NCBI RefSeq assembly: GCF_958405895.1
Contig: NZ_CATZAR010000005.1
Reading direction: 5' to 3' (one strand)
Length of the DNA stretch: 64,000 nt
Source of the DNA: Ralstonia thomasii
Lineage (GTDB): Bacteria > Pseudomonadota > Gammaproteobacteria > Burkholderiales > Burkholderiaceae
Shown: positions 23,824 to 32,233 of the stretch, piece after piece
Numbering within the stretch: position 1 is the first letter of the stretch
Layout of the letters: each line of letters begins with the position of its first letter
Translations under genes and position numbers: made by a program
Notes under the pieces: model-generated
Databases searched by the model: none
What the model was told of the DNA's origin: nothing
The model's input: only the letters and a program-made list of their open reading frames with translations

Positions 23824-25392
23824 TCAGATCGAACGTTGCGACATCTGCTTGGCAATGTAGTCAGCCTGCCGGATAGCGAGCGTAACGATGGTCAATGTCG
23901 GGTTTTCCGAGCCGCCCGTGGTGAACTGGCTGCCGTCGCTGATGAACAGATTCGCGATGTCATGTGTCTGCCCCCATTTATTGCAGACGCCATCCTGCGG
24001 GCGGGCGCTCATGCGGGCGGTACCCAGATTATGGGTCGACGGATACGGCGGCGTGCGGAACGTCTTGATCGCACCGACTGCACCGTAGATGCGCTCGGCC
24101 TGGGTGTAGGCGTGTTTGCGCATGGCGATGTCGTTTTCGTGATCATCGAAGTGCACATTCGGCACGTAGTTGCCCCATTGATCCTTGACGTTCGTATTGA
24201 GCGTAACGCGGTTCGTCTCACGCGGCATGTCTTCACCGACGAGCCACATACCCGCCAAATTCGTATAGTGATCCATCCACCACGCGAAGTCGGAACCCCA
24301 TCCTCCCGGATTCAGAAAGGCTGCCATGAACGGAATACCCAGCGACAGCGTTTCGAGTTCGTAACCGCCGACGAACCCACGACGGGTATCGTGGCGAGCC
24401 TCGTCACGCACAATGCCGGCCATGGTCGTGCCGCGGTACATGTGCACAGGCTCCTTGAATGCCGCATAAACCGACCCGGTCATATGGCGCATGTAATTGC
24501 GGCCGACCTGACCCGACGAATTGGCCAGACCGTCCTTGAACATGTTCGAAGCGGATAGCAGCAGCAGACGCGGTGTTTCGATGGAGTTCCCCGCCACGCA
24601 GACGATGCGCGCCTTTTGCCGCTGTTCCTTGCCGTCCTTGTCCATATAGATGACGGCATTCACGCGCCCCTTGTCATCGTGTTCGATGCGGGTGACATGC
24701 GCCTGCGTGCGCAACTCGAAATTGCCGGTAGCGTCTGCCTCGGGCAACTCGGTGTACAGCGTCGACCATTTGGCGCCGCTCTTGCAGCCCTCGAAGCAGA
24801 AGCCGAGCTGCATGCAGCGTGCGCGACCCTTGCGCGGCTTGCTGTTGATGGCCATGTTGCCGGTGTGCACTTCCTTATAGCCGAGCCGGGTGGCGCCGTT
24901 GTACATCACCTTGAAGTTGTTGTTGCCCGGCAGGCCCGGGATGCCATTGGTGCGCGTGACGCCCATCTTGTCTTCGGCCTTGGCGTAATACGGCTCCAGC
25001 TCCTTGAGCGTGAGAGGCCAATCCAGCAGATTCGCTCCCTTGAGGTCGCCGTAGAGCGTCCGGGCTTGAAATTCATGCTCCTGGAAGCGCAGAGAAGCGC
25101 CGGCCCAGTGCGTGCTTGTACCTCCAACCGTCTTGCAGATCCAGGCAGGGAGTTCCGCAAAATCCTTGGCAATGCGCCAGCTTCCGGAGGTCGTGCGCTT
25201 GTCGAGCCAAGCCAGTTGGCTGAAGGCCTTCCATTCATCATTGATGAAGCTGGCATTCGACTGCTTGCCGCCCGCTTCCAGCACGACGACCTTGATGCCT
25301 TTCTGGCACAGCTCGTTGGCCAGCGTGCCGCCGCCGGCACCAGAACCGATGATCACGACGACCGAGTCATCGCTGAAATCAAACGTTGCCAT
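23824..25392 (-). CDS. GMC-family FAD oxidoreductase (gluconate/alcohol dehydrogenase-like large subunit)
   Basis: The product is 522 residues. The FAD-binding motif GSGAGGGTLANELCQKG lies near the N-terminus, followed by a glutamate ending the second strand (VLEAGG). The C-terminal GMC part holds STHNLGTARM, with the likely catalytic His, and DGSQFTTGGSENPTLTIVTL for flavin contact. No signal peptide is present, which fits family members that are exported folded with a Tat-targeted small subunit. That subunit is encoded next upstream, with a cytochrome c before it, matching the three-part membrane gluconate/sugar dehydrogenase layout. Substrate unknown. The ATG at 25392 has AGGAGA upstream. 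Confidence 0.88.
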   Translation of the reverse strand: MATFDFSDDSVVVIIGSGAGGGTLANELCQKGIKVVVLEAGGKQSNASFINDEWKAFSQLAWLDKRTTSGSWRIAKDFAELPAWICKTVGGTSTHWAGASLRFQEHEFQARTLYGDLKGANLLDWPLTLKELEPYYAKAEDKMGVTRTNGIPGLPGNNNFKVMYNGATRLGYKEVHTGNMAINSKPRKGRARCMQLGFCFEGCKSGAKWSTLYTELPEADATGNFELRTQAHVTRIEHDDKGRVNAVIYMDKDGKEQRQKARIVCVAGNSIETPRLLLLSASNMFKDGLANSSGQVGRNYMRHMTGSVYAAFKEPVHMYRGTTMAGIVRDEARHDTRRGFVGGYELETLSLGIPFMAAFLNPGGWGSDFAWWMDHYTNLAGMWLVGEDMPRETNRVTLNTNVKDQWGNYVPNVHFDDHENDIAMRKHAYTQAERIYGAVGAIKTFRTPPYPSTHNLGTARMSARPQDGVCNKWGQTHDIANLFISDGSQFTTGGSENPTLTIVTLAIRQADYIAKQMSQRSI

Positions 25393-25512
25393 ACATGTCT
25401 CCTGTATTGCGCACCAGCATGCCGCCGGCATTTTTGTCTCGCTCCGGTCAACGGGCTCGGCTCTGCGTCGAGCGCTTAACGGGCCTGAAGCGGAGGGTTG
25501 TTGCGACGCGTA

Positions 25513-26121
25513 TCAGCCCAGAAACGGCGGCGGACTCGCTTCCACCGGGGGCGCTGGCAACCACTTCAGATCCTGGAAGCCGCGAGTGATATAGCCCCCC
25601 TTTTCCCACGCCGATCCCGGGTAGCCGAACGTGGCAAACGCCATTTCGTTGTCGTAGAGCGAGGTCACACACTGGCCTCGAACCGTGTTGAAGAAGGGCT
25701 TGCCTTCCATGGCCTTGACCGCTGCCAGGCGCCTCTTTGCGCTGGCCTTGATGAAACTGCCGCCAGCCAGCTTATCGAGCGCGGCAATACCTTCGTGCAA
25801 CTGCGTGGCCGCCTGGGCGTCCTGAGCGGCTTTTGCATCCAGGTCTTTCACGAGCAGTGCATAAGCGGCGTCGGGCAGCTTGGCGTGGGGAAACAGCACA
25901 CGCCCCATCTGCAGCAGCGTGTCGCCCTCGGCCTTGCTCAGCGCCTTGAGCTCGACAGCCCACACCGTAGACGGGGCCAGCAACGCCAGCGGGCTGCCGA
26001 TGGCCAACGTGCCCACGAGCACGCCGGTACCTTTGAGCATGCTTCTACGTGTCAGCGTCAGTTCCTTCTTCGAAGCTGCCGCGCCCGGTTCTTGATCATG
26101 TGAAATGGGAATGACTTTCAC
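25513..26121 (-). CDS. Gluconate 2-dehydrogenase subunit 3-like, Tat-exported
   Basis: The 202-residue protein carries a Tat signal (LTRRSMLKGTG, twin Arg at 25-26) followed by a hydrophobic stretch. The rest is the helical small-subunit fold, with LSKAEGDTLLQMGRVLFPHA early and WEKGGYITRGFQDLKWLP at the end. The family is the small subunit of GMC-type membrane dehydrogenases and ferries the flavoprotein through the Tat system. The start is GTG at 26121 with GGAGG eight bases upstream. The GMC subunit follows 120 bases downstream. Confidence 0.88.
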   Translation of the reverse strand: MKVIPISHDQEPGAAASKKELTLTRRSMLKGTGVLVGTLAIGSPLALLAPSTVWAVELKALSKAEGDTLLQMGRVLFPHAKLPDAAYALLVKDLDAKAAQDAQAATQLHEGIAALDKLAGGSFIKASAKRRLAAVKAMEGKPFFNTVRGQCVTSLYDNEMAFATFGYPGSAWEKGGYITRGFQDLKWLPAPPVEASPPPFLG

Positions 26122-26218
26122 AGGCGTAACCTCCAGAATGTTCAGCGCTTGTCGCCATGCGGCGGACTGACGCGCGTTTTCACAATGTCACCACGAACAG
26201 CAAGACAGCTCGCTAAAC

Positions 26219-26560
26219 TCATTGATCGGGGCAGTCGGCCAAAATCCACGCAGCCAGAATCCTGGCATCCGCATCGGACAACTGGGCCTGAGGCGGCATG
26301 GCAATCTCACCCCATTTTCCTGCCCCGCCTGACTTGATGCGCGCACCGAGGACAACGGGATTCCCGCCTTTGTATTTGGCCGCCACGTCTTTGTAGGCGG
26401 GCCCGACCACGCGTGATTCGACCGCGTGGCAACCAAGGCATGCATTCTGCGAGAGCAGCGCCTTGGCCCGGCCAACATCCAGTGCAGCATGCGACGCGCT
26501 CGCCGCCAATAGAGCAGCGCCAATCAATGCGCTGCGGAACAGGACGCGCAGGGTCTGCAT
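26219..26560 (-). CDS. Small monohaem cytochrome c, exported
   Basis: This 113-residue protein has a signal peptide (residues 1 to 25, ending SHA) and one haem site, C41-L-G-C44-H45, with Met88 in AMPPQ as the likely axial ligand. It resembles cytochrome c-551/c5-type electron carriers. Placed first in the dehydrogenase operon, it could accept electrons from the flavoprotein; classical enzymes of this type use a three-haem subunit instead. The internal ATG at 26560 has GTGAGGA upstream and yields a proper signal; an ATG 18 codons earlier would not. Confidence 0.88.
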   Translation of the reverse strand: MQTLRVLFRSALIGAALLAASASHAALDVGRAKALLSQNACLGCHAVESRVVGPAYKDVAAKYKGGNPVVLGARIKSGGAGKWGEIAMPPQAQLSDADARILAAWILADCPDQ

Positions 26561-27035
26561 GTGCGCGTCCTCACTTGACTTGGGCGGGATATTCAAGGGT
26601 GTCGTCTCCATCATGGATCTGGCTCCTCTCTGATGAAGGAGTTGATGGGACTATAGGAGCAAGCATGAGAGCACGGGTCACATCCCGTTATTCACAGGGG
26701 AAACCCTTGTGAAGCAATTGAGTCGGAATGACGCAAACGTGCGCGCAGTATGGGCTGGCTGGGCCTGAACTAAAGTTCGAACTTGCGCTGCTGTTGTGTC
26801 TCAACGCACGCGATGACCGTTCCACCTCGGGCAACGCATCCGCCCTGCAAGATCCGCATGGCATTCTGTTTGTTGCGCAGTAACGCCCCACGCCGCCCCG
26901 TTGCTCGTGTTTCGACAAACGGGGCGTGATCGCCAGGCTGCGGCCCAGGATCACTGAGAAAACGCACGCCGGTCCAGACCTCGGATGCCCTCAGGCAGCA
27001 CGTGCCATTGCCCATCGATTGGGCCACCCAACGCC
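26561..27035. other. Intergenic region upstream of the cytochrome c gene
   Basis: No gene is supported. Reading on the minus strand, TATAGT near 26652-26657 could be a -10 for the dehydrogenase operon. A small palindrome ACGGG-N6-CCCGT (26673-26688) lies just upstream of it and is a possible operator. A second hairpin CGCCCCGTT/AACGGGGCG (26894-26902, 26918-26926) may be a terminator. The right direct repeat begins at 27036. Confidence 0.4.
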
Positions 27036-27276
<241 letters not shown>

Positions 27277-27358
27277 GGTAACTGGGTCGCTGAATCGCGA
27301 AACCGCGACTATAACAGAATTTTTCCGGCCAGATCAAGAGGGCCCCGGCGCCACTCGA

Positions 27359-28675
27359 TCAAACTGCGGGCTTCAGCACTTCCTGGCCACCCAGATACGG
27401 GCGCAGTGCCGTCGGCACCGTGACCGAGCCATCGGCGTTCTGGTAGTTCTCCAGCAGGGCCACCAGCGTACGGCCCACGGCGAGACCCGAGCCGTTGAGC
27501 GTGTGCACCAGCTCAGGCTTGCCCTGCGCGTTGCGGAAGCGCGCCTGCATCCGGCGCGCCTGGAAGTCGCCCATGTTGGAGCACGAGCTGATCTCGCGAT
27601 ACGTGTTCTGCGCCGGAATCCACACCTCGATGTCGTACGTCTTGGTGCTGCCGAAACCCATGTCGCCGGTGCACAGCACGACGGTGCGGAACGGCAGTTC
27701 CAGCTTGCGCAGGATGTTCTCGGCGCAGTTCGTCATGGCCTCCAGCGCGGCGGCCGAGGTTTCAGGCTGCACGATCTGCACCATCTCAACCTTGTCGAAC
27801 TGGTGCTGGCGGATCATGCCGCGCGTGTCCTTGCCGTACGAACCGGCTTCGGAACGGAAGCACGGTGAATGGGCCGCGAACATCATCGGCAGCGTATCGG
27901 CGGCCACGATCTCGTCGCGCACGAGGTTCGTGAGCGGCACTTCGGCGGTCGGGATCAGGTAGAAGTTCTCGACGCGCTCGCCGTCTCCCTCTTCTGCGCT
28001 GTGCCCCATCTTGCGCGGCACGCGGAACAGGTCTTCCTCGAACTTCGGCAACTGGCCCGTGCCACGCATCGAAGCAGCGTTGACGATGTACGGCACGTAC
28101 GCCTCGGTGTAGCCGTGCTCCAGCGTGTGCGTGTCGAGCATGAACTGCGCGAGTGCGCGATGCAGACGCGCCACCTGCCCTTTCAGGACGGTGAATCGTG
28201 CGCCCGACAGTTTGGCGCCCGCGTCAAAATCCAGCCCCAGCGCGGCGCCCAGGTCTACGTGGTCCTTCACGGGGAAGTCGAACGTGCGCGGCGTGCCTTC
28301 GCGGCGCACTTCCACGTTCTGCGTCTCGTCGCGGCCGGCCGGCACGCTTTCGTGCGGCAGGTTCGGGATCGACAGCATCAGGTCCTGCAACTTCGCCTGC
28401 ACCACGTCGAGTTGCGCGGCAGACGCTTTCAGCTCGTCACCGATGCCCGACACCTCGGCCATCACGCCCGATGCGTCCTCGCCCTTGCCCTTGAGCACAC
28501 CGATTTGCTTGGACAGGCTGTTGCGGCGGGCCTGCAGCTCTTCGGTGCGGGTCTGGATGGCCTTGCGTTCCGCTTCGAGCGCGGCAAAGCCGGCCACGTC
28601 GAGCACGTAGCCGCGATCTTTGAGGCGCGCGGCGACGGCGTCGATGTCTTTGCGCAGCAGTTGGATATCAAGCAT
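27359..28675 (-). CDS. serS: Seryl-tRNA synthetase
   Basis: SerS, 438 residues, charges tRNA-Ser with serine. The N-terminal antiparallel coiled-coil arm (about residues 30 to 100) that grips the long variable arm is visible. Class II motifs follow: motif 2 around FRSEAGSYGKDTRG and motif 3 around NGSGLAVGRTLVALLE. The start at 28675 begins MLDIQLLRKD, the standard SerS N-terminus. It is immediately followed by a tRNA-Ser gene, its own substrate. rarA lies upstream with an 80-base gap. Confidence 0.98.
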   Translation of the reverse strand: MLDIQLLRKDIDAVAARLKDRGYVLDVAGFAALEAERKAIQTRTEELQARRNSLSKQIGVLKGKGEDASGVMAEVSGIGDELKASAAQLDVVQAKLQDLMLSIPNLPHESVPAGRDETQNVEVRREGTPRTFDFPVKDHVDLGAALGLDFDAGAKLSGARFTVLKGQVARLHRALAQFMLDTHTLEHGYTEAYVPYIVNAASMRGTGQLPKFEEDLFRVPRKMGHSAEEGDGERVENFYLIPTAEVPLTNLVRDEIVAADTLPMMFAAHSPCFRSEAGSYGKDTRGMIRQHQFDKVEMVQIVQPETSAAALEAMTNCAENILRKLELPFRTVVLCTGDMGFGSTKTYDIEVWIPAQNTYREISSCSNMGDFQARRMQARFRNAQGKPELVHTLNGSGLAVGRTLVALLENYQNADGSVTVPTALRPYLGGQEVLKPAV

Positions 28676-28755
28676 GGTGGAGAAAAAGGAAAGCGAAGAT
28701 TGCGAGCGATCTGAATGACCGAAAAGACCGATTTTATCGTACCGGCCCGTAGGGA

Positions 28756-30105
28756 TTATTTGTTGCGGGAGGATTTGTCCTGCTCGGCATGCCACTGCGC
28801 ATCCAGCTCGCGCAGGTGCCGCAGCTTCTCGCCAATCTTGCCTTCCAGGCCGCGCGGCGTCGGCACGTACCAGTTCTGCGCGGGCAGATCGTCGGGAAAG
28901 TAGGTTTCGCCAGCGGCGTAGGCCTCGGGCTCGTCATGCGCGTAACGGTAGGCATGGCCGTAGCCGAGTTCTTTCATCAGCTTGGTCGGCGCATTACGCA
29001 GGTGCACGGGCACGTTGCGCGACTTGTCCTGGCTGACGAAGGCCCGCGCCGCGTTGTAGGCGTTGTAGCCGGCGTTCGACTTGGGCGCGATGGCCAGGTA
29101 GATCACCGCCTGGGCCAGCGCAAGCTCCCCTTCCGGCGAGCCCAGGCGTTCGTACGTTTCCGCGGCGTCGAGCGTGATGCGCCCGGCGCGCGGGTCCGCC
29201 AGGCCGATGTCTTCCCACGCCATGCGTACGATGCGGCGCGCAAGATAGCGCGGGTCCGCGCCGCCATCGAGCATGCGGCAGAACCAGTACAGCGCGCCGT
29301 CCGGGTCGGAGCCGCGTACGGACTTGTGCAGCGCGCTGATCTGGTCGTAGAAGGCGTCGCCGCCCTTGTCGAAGCGGCGCAGATTTTCTGACAGCGCAGA
29401 GGCCAGCAGCGCCTCGTCAACGGCGGGCACCGCATCGCCATCCGCTTGCGCGCGCGCGGCGCGGGCCACAATTTCAATGTTGTTGAGCAGCTTGCGGCCA
29501 TCGCCGTCGGCCGACGCGACGATGGCGTCGAGTGCGGCGGGCGTCCACTCCAGCCCGCCCAGCTCCTGACGTGCACGTTCGGCAAGCTGCTTCAGCTCGT
29601 CGTCCGACAGGCTCTTGAGCACGTACACCGCAGCACGCGAGAGCAATGCGCCGTTCACCTCGAACGAGGGATTTTCCGTCGTCGCGCCGATGAAGGTGAA
29701 CAGCCCGCTTTCCACGTGCGGCAGGAAGGCATCCTGCTGGCTTTTGTTGAAGCGATGGACCTCGTCGACGAACACAAGGGTGCGGCGGCCGTGGGCACGA
29801 AACTGCTCCGCACGCTCCACGGCCTCGCGGATGTCCTTGACGCCAGACAGCACGGCGGACAGCGCGATGAATTCCGCGTCAAACGCGTTGGCCATCAGCC
29901 GCGCCAGCGTGGTCTTGCCCACCCCGGGCGGGCCCCAGAGGATCATCGAATGCGGCTCGCCGGAGGCGAAGGCCACGCGCAGCGGCTTGCCCGGCCCCAG
30001 CAGATGCTGCTGGCCGATCACATCGTCGGCGGAATGGGGGCGGAGGCGCTCGGCCAGCGGCATGTGGGCGGGCGCGTCCGGGAAGAGAGATGCGGAAGCG
30101 TTCAT
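28756..30105 (-). CDS. rarA: Replication-associated recombination protein A
   Basis: RarA/MgsA, 449 residues, is an AAA+ ATPase related to clamp loaders that acts at stalled replication forks. Walker A is GPPGVGKT (residues 58 to 65), Walker B is LVFVDEVHRFNKSQQD, and sensor 1 is FIGATTENPSF. The C-terminal tetramerisation region has KSNAGYNAYNAA and the NAPTKLMKELGYG motif. Length fits the family. It is co-directional with serS. Its start faces a damaged LysR gene. Confidence 0.96.
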   Translation of the reverse strand: MNASASLFPDAPAHMPLAERLRPHSADDVIGQQHLLGPGKPLRVAFASGEPHSMILWGPPGVGKTTLARLMANAFDAEFIALSAVLSGVKDIREAVERAEQFRAHGRRTLVFVDEVHRFNKSQQDAFLPHVESGLFTFIGATTENPSFEVNGALLSRAAVYVLKSLSDDELKQLAERARQELGGLEWTPAALDAIVASADGDGRKLLNNIEIVARAARAQADGDAVPAVDEALLASALSENLRRFDKGGDAFYDQISALHKSVRGSDPDGALYWFCRMLDGGADPRYLARRIVRMAWEDIGLADPRAGRITLDAAETYERLGSPEGELALAQAVIYLAIAPKSNAGYNAYNAARAFVSQDKSRNVPVHLRNAPTKLMKELGYGHAYRYAHDEPEAYAAGETYFPDDLPAQNWYVPTPRGLEGKIGEKLRHLRELDAQWHAEQDKSSRNK

Positions 30106-30199
30106 GCGGGGATTGTCGCAGAATCCGCCCGCCGGCCGGTTCCCACGGCAACGTCAGGCAGCGCGTGCGTCCAACGCCGGCTCCTCTGCGACCGGGCTG

Positions 30200-30998
30200 C
30201 TCCGGCCAATCCACCATCAGCACGCAGCTGTCCACGCTCGAAACCCGCCTGGGCTACCGCCTATGCGAACGCGGCCGCAGCGGCTTCCGGCTCACCGCGC
30301 GCGGCGAACGCTTCGTCGATTCCGCACGCAAGCTGCTGGGCGCGCTCGATGTCTTCAGCGCAGAGGCCCGCAAGGTGGGGCGTACTCTGGTCGGCACGTT
30401 GAATCTCGGATTGATCGGTCATGCGCCCATCAACGCGAATGCGCGCATCAGTCAGGCCATCGAGCGCTTTCGGGAGCGCGATGAATCCGTGCATTTCATG
30501 GTCTCGGTGCGCCCGCCCGGGGAGCTGGAAGGACTGCTGCTCGACAACAAGATCCACATGGCGATCGGCTATTTCTGGCACCGTGTGCCGGCGCTGGACT
30601 ACACGACGATCTTCCACGAGACGCAGCTTGCGTATGCGGGACGCGGCCATCCGCTGTTCCGCAAGGCTGGGGACGTGACGCCCGCGCAGGCGCTGGCGCA
30701 CGCATGGGCGTGGCGCAGCTATCCGCTGCCCGAAGCGGCGGGGTCGCCGGCCGAGCGGCCGGTGACTGCGGTGGCAGACAACATGGAAGCGGTGGCAATG
30801 CTGGTGCTTTCGGGCCGGCACCTGGGTTACCTGCCGGAGCACTTTGCGGCGCCCTATGTGGCCCAGGGCCTGTTGACGCCGTTGGCACCGGCAGCCATGC
30901 GCTACGAGGTGCCGTTCGACATGGCGGTGCGCCGCGACGCCCGGCGCAATGATCTGCTGGCCGCCTTCATCGCTGACATGAAAGCGGCCCACGCCTGA
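30200..30998 (+). pseudogene. LysR-family regulator missing its N-terminus
   Basis: The effector domain and the later half of the DNA-binding helix are good: STISTQLSTLETRLGYRLC, ERGRSGFRLTARGERF, then a complete LysR substrate-binding domain ending at TGA 30998. The first 25 or so residues, with the first helices of the HTH, are absent. Just upstream another frame reads GSACVQRRLLCDRAA, which resembles the missing AAQ-type helix, so a frameshift plus a truncation against the rarA 5' end seems likely. No start codon with a ribosome binding site is present. Without a complete HTH it would not bind DNA normally. Confidence 0.7.
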
Positions 30999-31015
30999 AA
31001 AGGCGGGGCAATCCG

Positions 31016-31441
31016 TCAGTTCGATGCCCGCTGTACCAGCCCCATGAACGCCTTGGCGGGCAGCGGCCCGTGACACGATTGCGCGCCGTTGGACGCACGC
31101 AGCAGCAGCCACACGTTCTCGCTGGCCGGCGGCTGAATCACGAACGGCTGACGCGCCGAAGCCTCGGGCAGGCGCGGATCGGCCGGCGCCTGGATCGGCA
31201 CGACCTGCCCGGCGTGGCCCTTCACCAATGCGCTGCACTCGGCGCTGGGCAGCTCGGTCGCGTGCAGGAAATCCTTGTTGACCAAGGCCTCGGCCAGCAC
31301 CGTGTCTGGCGCGGTGAGGAAGGAATCGACGTCAAAACGGGACGCACCGGTGGAGGCACATCCCGCAAAGACGGCCGCCGCTGACGCAGCGACGGCAACA
31401 GCGGCTGCTCGGTGCAGCGACGTGGTGAACGGCAAAGGCAT
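31016..31441 (-). CDS. Hypothetical lipoprotein
   Basis: This 141-residue protein has a lipoprotein signal with lipobox VFAGC (Cys28). The mature part is Pro- and Ala-rich, with a segment ENVWLLLRASNGAQSCHGPLP near the end. No domain is recognised. AGGAGA lies six bases before the ATG at 31441. It follows lolA by 35 bases on the same strand. Its job is unknown; being a lipoprotein next to the lipoprotein carrier gene may be coincidence. Confidence 0.75.
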   Translation of the reverse strand: MPLPFTTSLHRAAAVAVAASAAAVFAGCASTGASRFDVDSFLTAPDTVLAEALVNKDFLHATELPSAECSALVKGHAGQVVPIQAPADPRLPEASARQPFVIQPPASENVWLLLRASNGAQSCHGPLPAKAFMGLVQRASN

Positions 31442-31476
31442 GGTCGGTCTCCTGGTCGAAAACCGGCCTGCACGCG

Positions 31477-32124
31477 TCATTGCTTGATGACGTCGGCCCC
31501 TTTGGGCGGCGTAAAGCGGAACACGTTGGCCGGCAGTTGCGGATTCTTCTGGATGTTCGAGAACGTCAGCAAGGTGGTGTTCCCGAAGGCGTCGCGCAGC
31601 TCCATCCCCTGCAGCTCGCCGCTGCGAAAACCGATGGCGATGCGCTGGAACTGGGTGTCCTTTGCCTTGGGGGTGAGTTCGACCCAGTCGATGCCGTCCT
31701 TGGTGCCGCCTTCCTTAAGCGTGAAGTTTTTGGCCAGATCATTGCTGCCAAACAGGATGGCAGCGGGGCTGGAGCCCAGCGACGCATCAAGCTTGCGCTC
31801 CGTGATCTGGTTCAGGTCCTTGTCGAAGATGTACAGCATCTGGCCGTCGGCCGAGAGCTGCTGTTCGTACGGCTTCACATAGCGCCAGACGAAGCGGCCC
31901 GGGCGCGAGAAGACAAAATCGCCGTTGGACGTCCCGGCCACGCGCAGCGGGCTGCCGTTGGTGCCGCCCTTCACCTGCCGTTGCACGAACTCGCCGCGCG
32001 CAGTGCTGACGTTGCTCACAAAGGCGTTGAGCTGTTCGACCGCACCTGCATAGGCGCCGGCAGACCATGCCGCCAGAGAGACCAGCCCGGCGGCCATCAG
32101 GTGACGCGCGTTCAACACAAACAT
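31477..32124 (-). CDS. lolA: Outer-membrane lipoprotein carrier protein
   Basis: LolA, 215 residues, is the periplasmic chaperone that takes lipoproteins from LolCDE to the outer membrane. A signal peptide (about residues 1 to 26, ending AYAGA) is followed by the half-barrel fold: [27 protein letters not shown] with the conserved Pro-Gly-Arg-Phe-Arg-like patch, and [12 protein letters not shown]. Position between ftsK and rarA is standard for betaproteobacteria. It lies 109 bases downstream of ftsK. Confidence 0.95.
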
Positions 32125-32233
32125 AGGAATCCCGGTTTCAGTTGATCTTGTTGTTAGTGGCCGGCAGCGACGGAACATTCCGCCCGTGCGGTAACGCGAT
32201 GTAACGGCAAATGCGCGCAGCGCGCGGGCAGCG

